NCBI GenBank assembly: GCA_963942565.1
Contig: OZ012696.1
Coordinates: 23,249,599-23,313,598, forward strand
Length of the DNA: 64,000 nt
Reading direction: 5' to 3'
Source: Maea johnstoni
Lineage: Eukaryota > Annelida > Polychaeta > Spionida > Magelonidae
Numbering within the stretch: the stretch's first letter is position 1; each line of letters starts with the position of its first letter. Of this stretch, positions 63,851-64,000 are shown in pieces. Made by a program: the position numbers and the translations under genes. Under the pieces are notes generated by a model. The model was not told the DNA's origin. It was given only the letters and a program-made list of their open reading frames with translations, and made no database searches.

Positions 63851-64000
63851 ATGGGGCAATAACCAGACAGCGACAAGCAATCATGGGCCAATATGGCCGG
63901 GATTATGGCTGCTCCATTAAGCCTGAATTTGCATGCTAAGTAAATTAGCACTGAATGGGATTGTCAGTCTACTTATTGCGGGACCTAACGGCTCCCTAAC
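63851..64000. other. Unique flank after the satellite
   Basis: 150 bp with no recognised feature. Confidence 0.3.

Noticed and set aside
63674-63951. Repeated YSEGYPVSLIGLPLWW-like peptide frames
   Set aside because: They are the 68-bp satellite read in one frame; 68 is not a multiple of 3 and units shift frame.

Overview
The window is nuclear genomic DNA from an animal. Host coding sequence is scattered over small exons with canonical GT-AG introns. One gene looks like an animal axonemal/sperm microtubule protein. A tRNA-Thr-derived SINE with a tail of the kind common in marine invertebrates is present, and AT-rich sequence is packed with short DNA transposons, minisatellites and (TA)n runs. 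A marine invertebrate, possibly a deuterostome, is my best guess; the species cannot be read from the sequence. There is one 200-base assembly gap (33678-33877). No prokaryotic signatures, CRISPR arrays, rRNA genes or intact transposase genes were found.

Genes. (1) 507-2800, plus strand: the last four exons of a helical, leucine-rich protein whose upstream part lies outside the window. It weakly resembles the C-terminal domain of FANCE (tentative). (2) 6528-45255, minus strand: a complete 8-exon gene coding for 433 residues with all phases consistent. I assign it to SPATA48/SPMIP7 (sperm microtubule inner protein 7) from remembered family motifs and length. Most of the window is introns of this gene. 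(3) 45695-46732, plus strand: the first two exons of a short-tailed membrane protein that I do not recognise. It is head-to-head with gene 2 across 439 bp, and the rest lies beyond the window or in exons I could not find. Genes 1 and 2 are tail-to-tail.

Repeats. At least four TTAA-flanked (piggyBac-type) non-autonomous families are present: TTAA-A (about 210 bp, about 23 copies), TTAA-B (about 230 bp), TTAA-C (1.9 kb, with three promoter-like cassettes) and TTAA-D (230 bp). Several hAT-type elements have readable 8-bp target duplications, including a three-level nest at 39743-41857 and a two-level nest at 50538-52356. There is also a 3.7-kb foldback element, Harbinger-type elements, a family of CGCCCGATTAAGCGCAC-ended elements, and two 0.5-kb elements joined head to tail with no spacer.

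Minisatellites are many and several begin exactly at coding exons. The 53-bp array contains the stop codon of gene 2, an 82-bp array repeats the acceptor of its exon 6, and a 103-bp array repeats a splice donor of gene 1. A 68-bp satellite of about 40 units (61082-63850) nearly closes the window.

The most unusual object is the TTAA-C element at 15907-17815. It carries three tandem cassettes, each with a 38-48 bp palindrome, a YY1-like motif, a splice-donor-like site, an exactly 110-bp intron-like segment holding a second palindrome, and an acceptor-like site.
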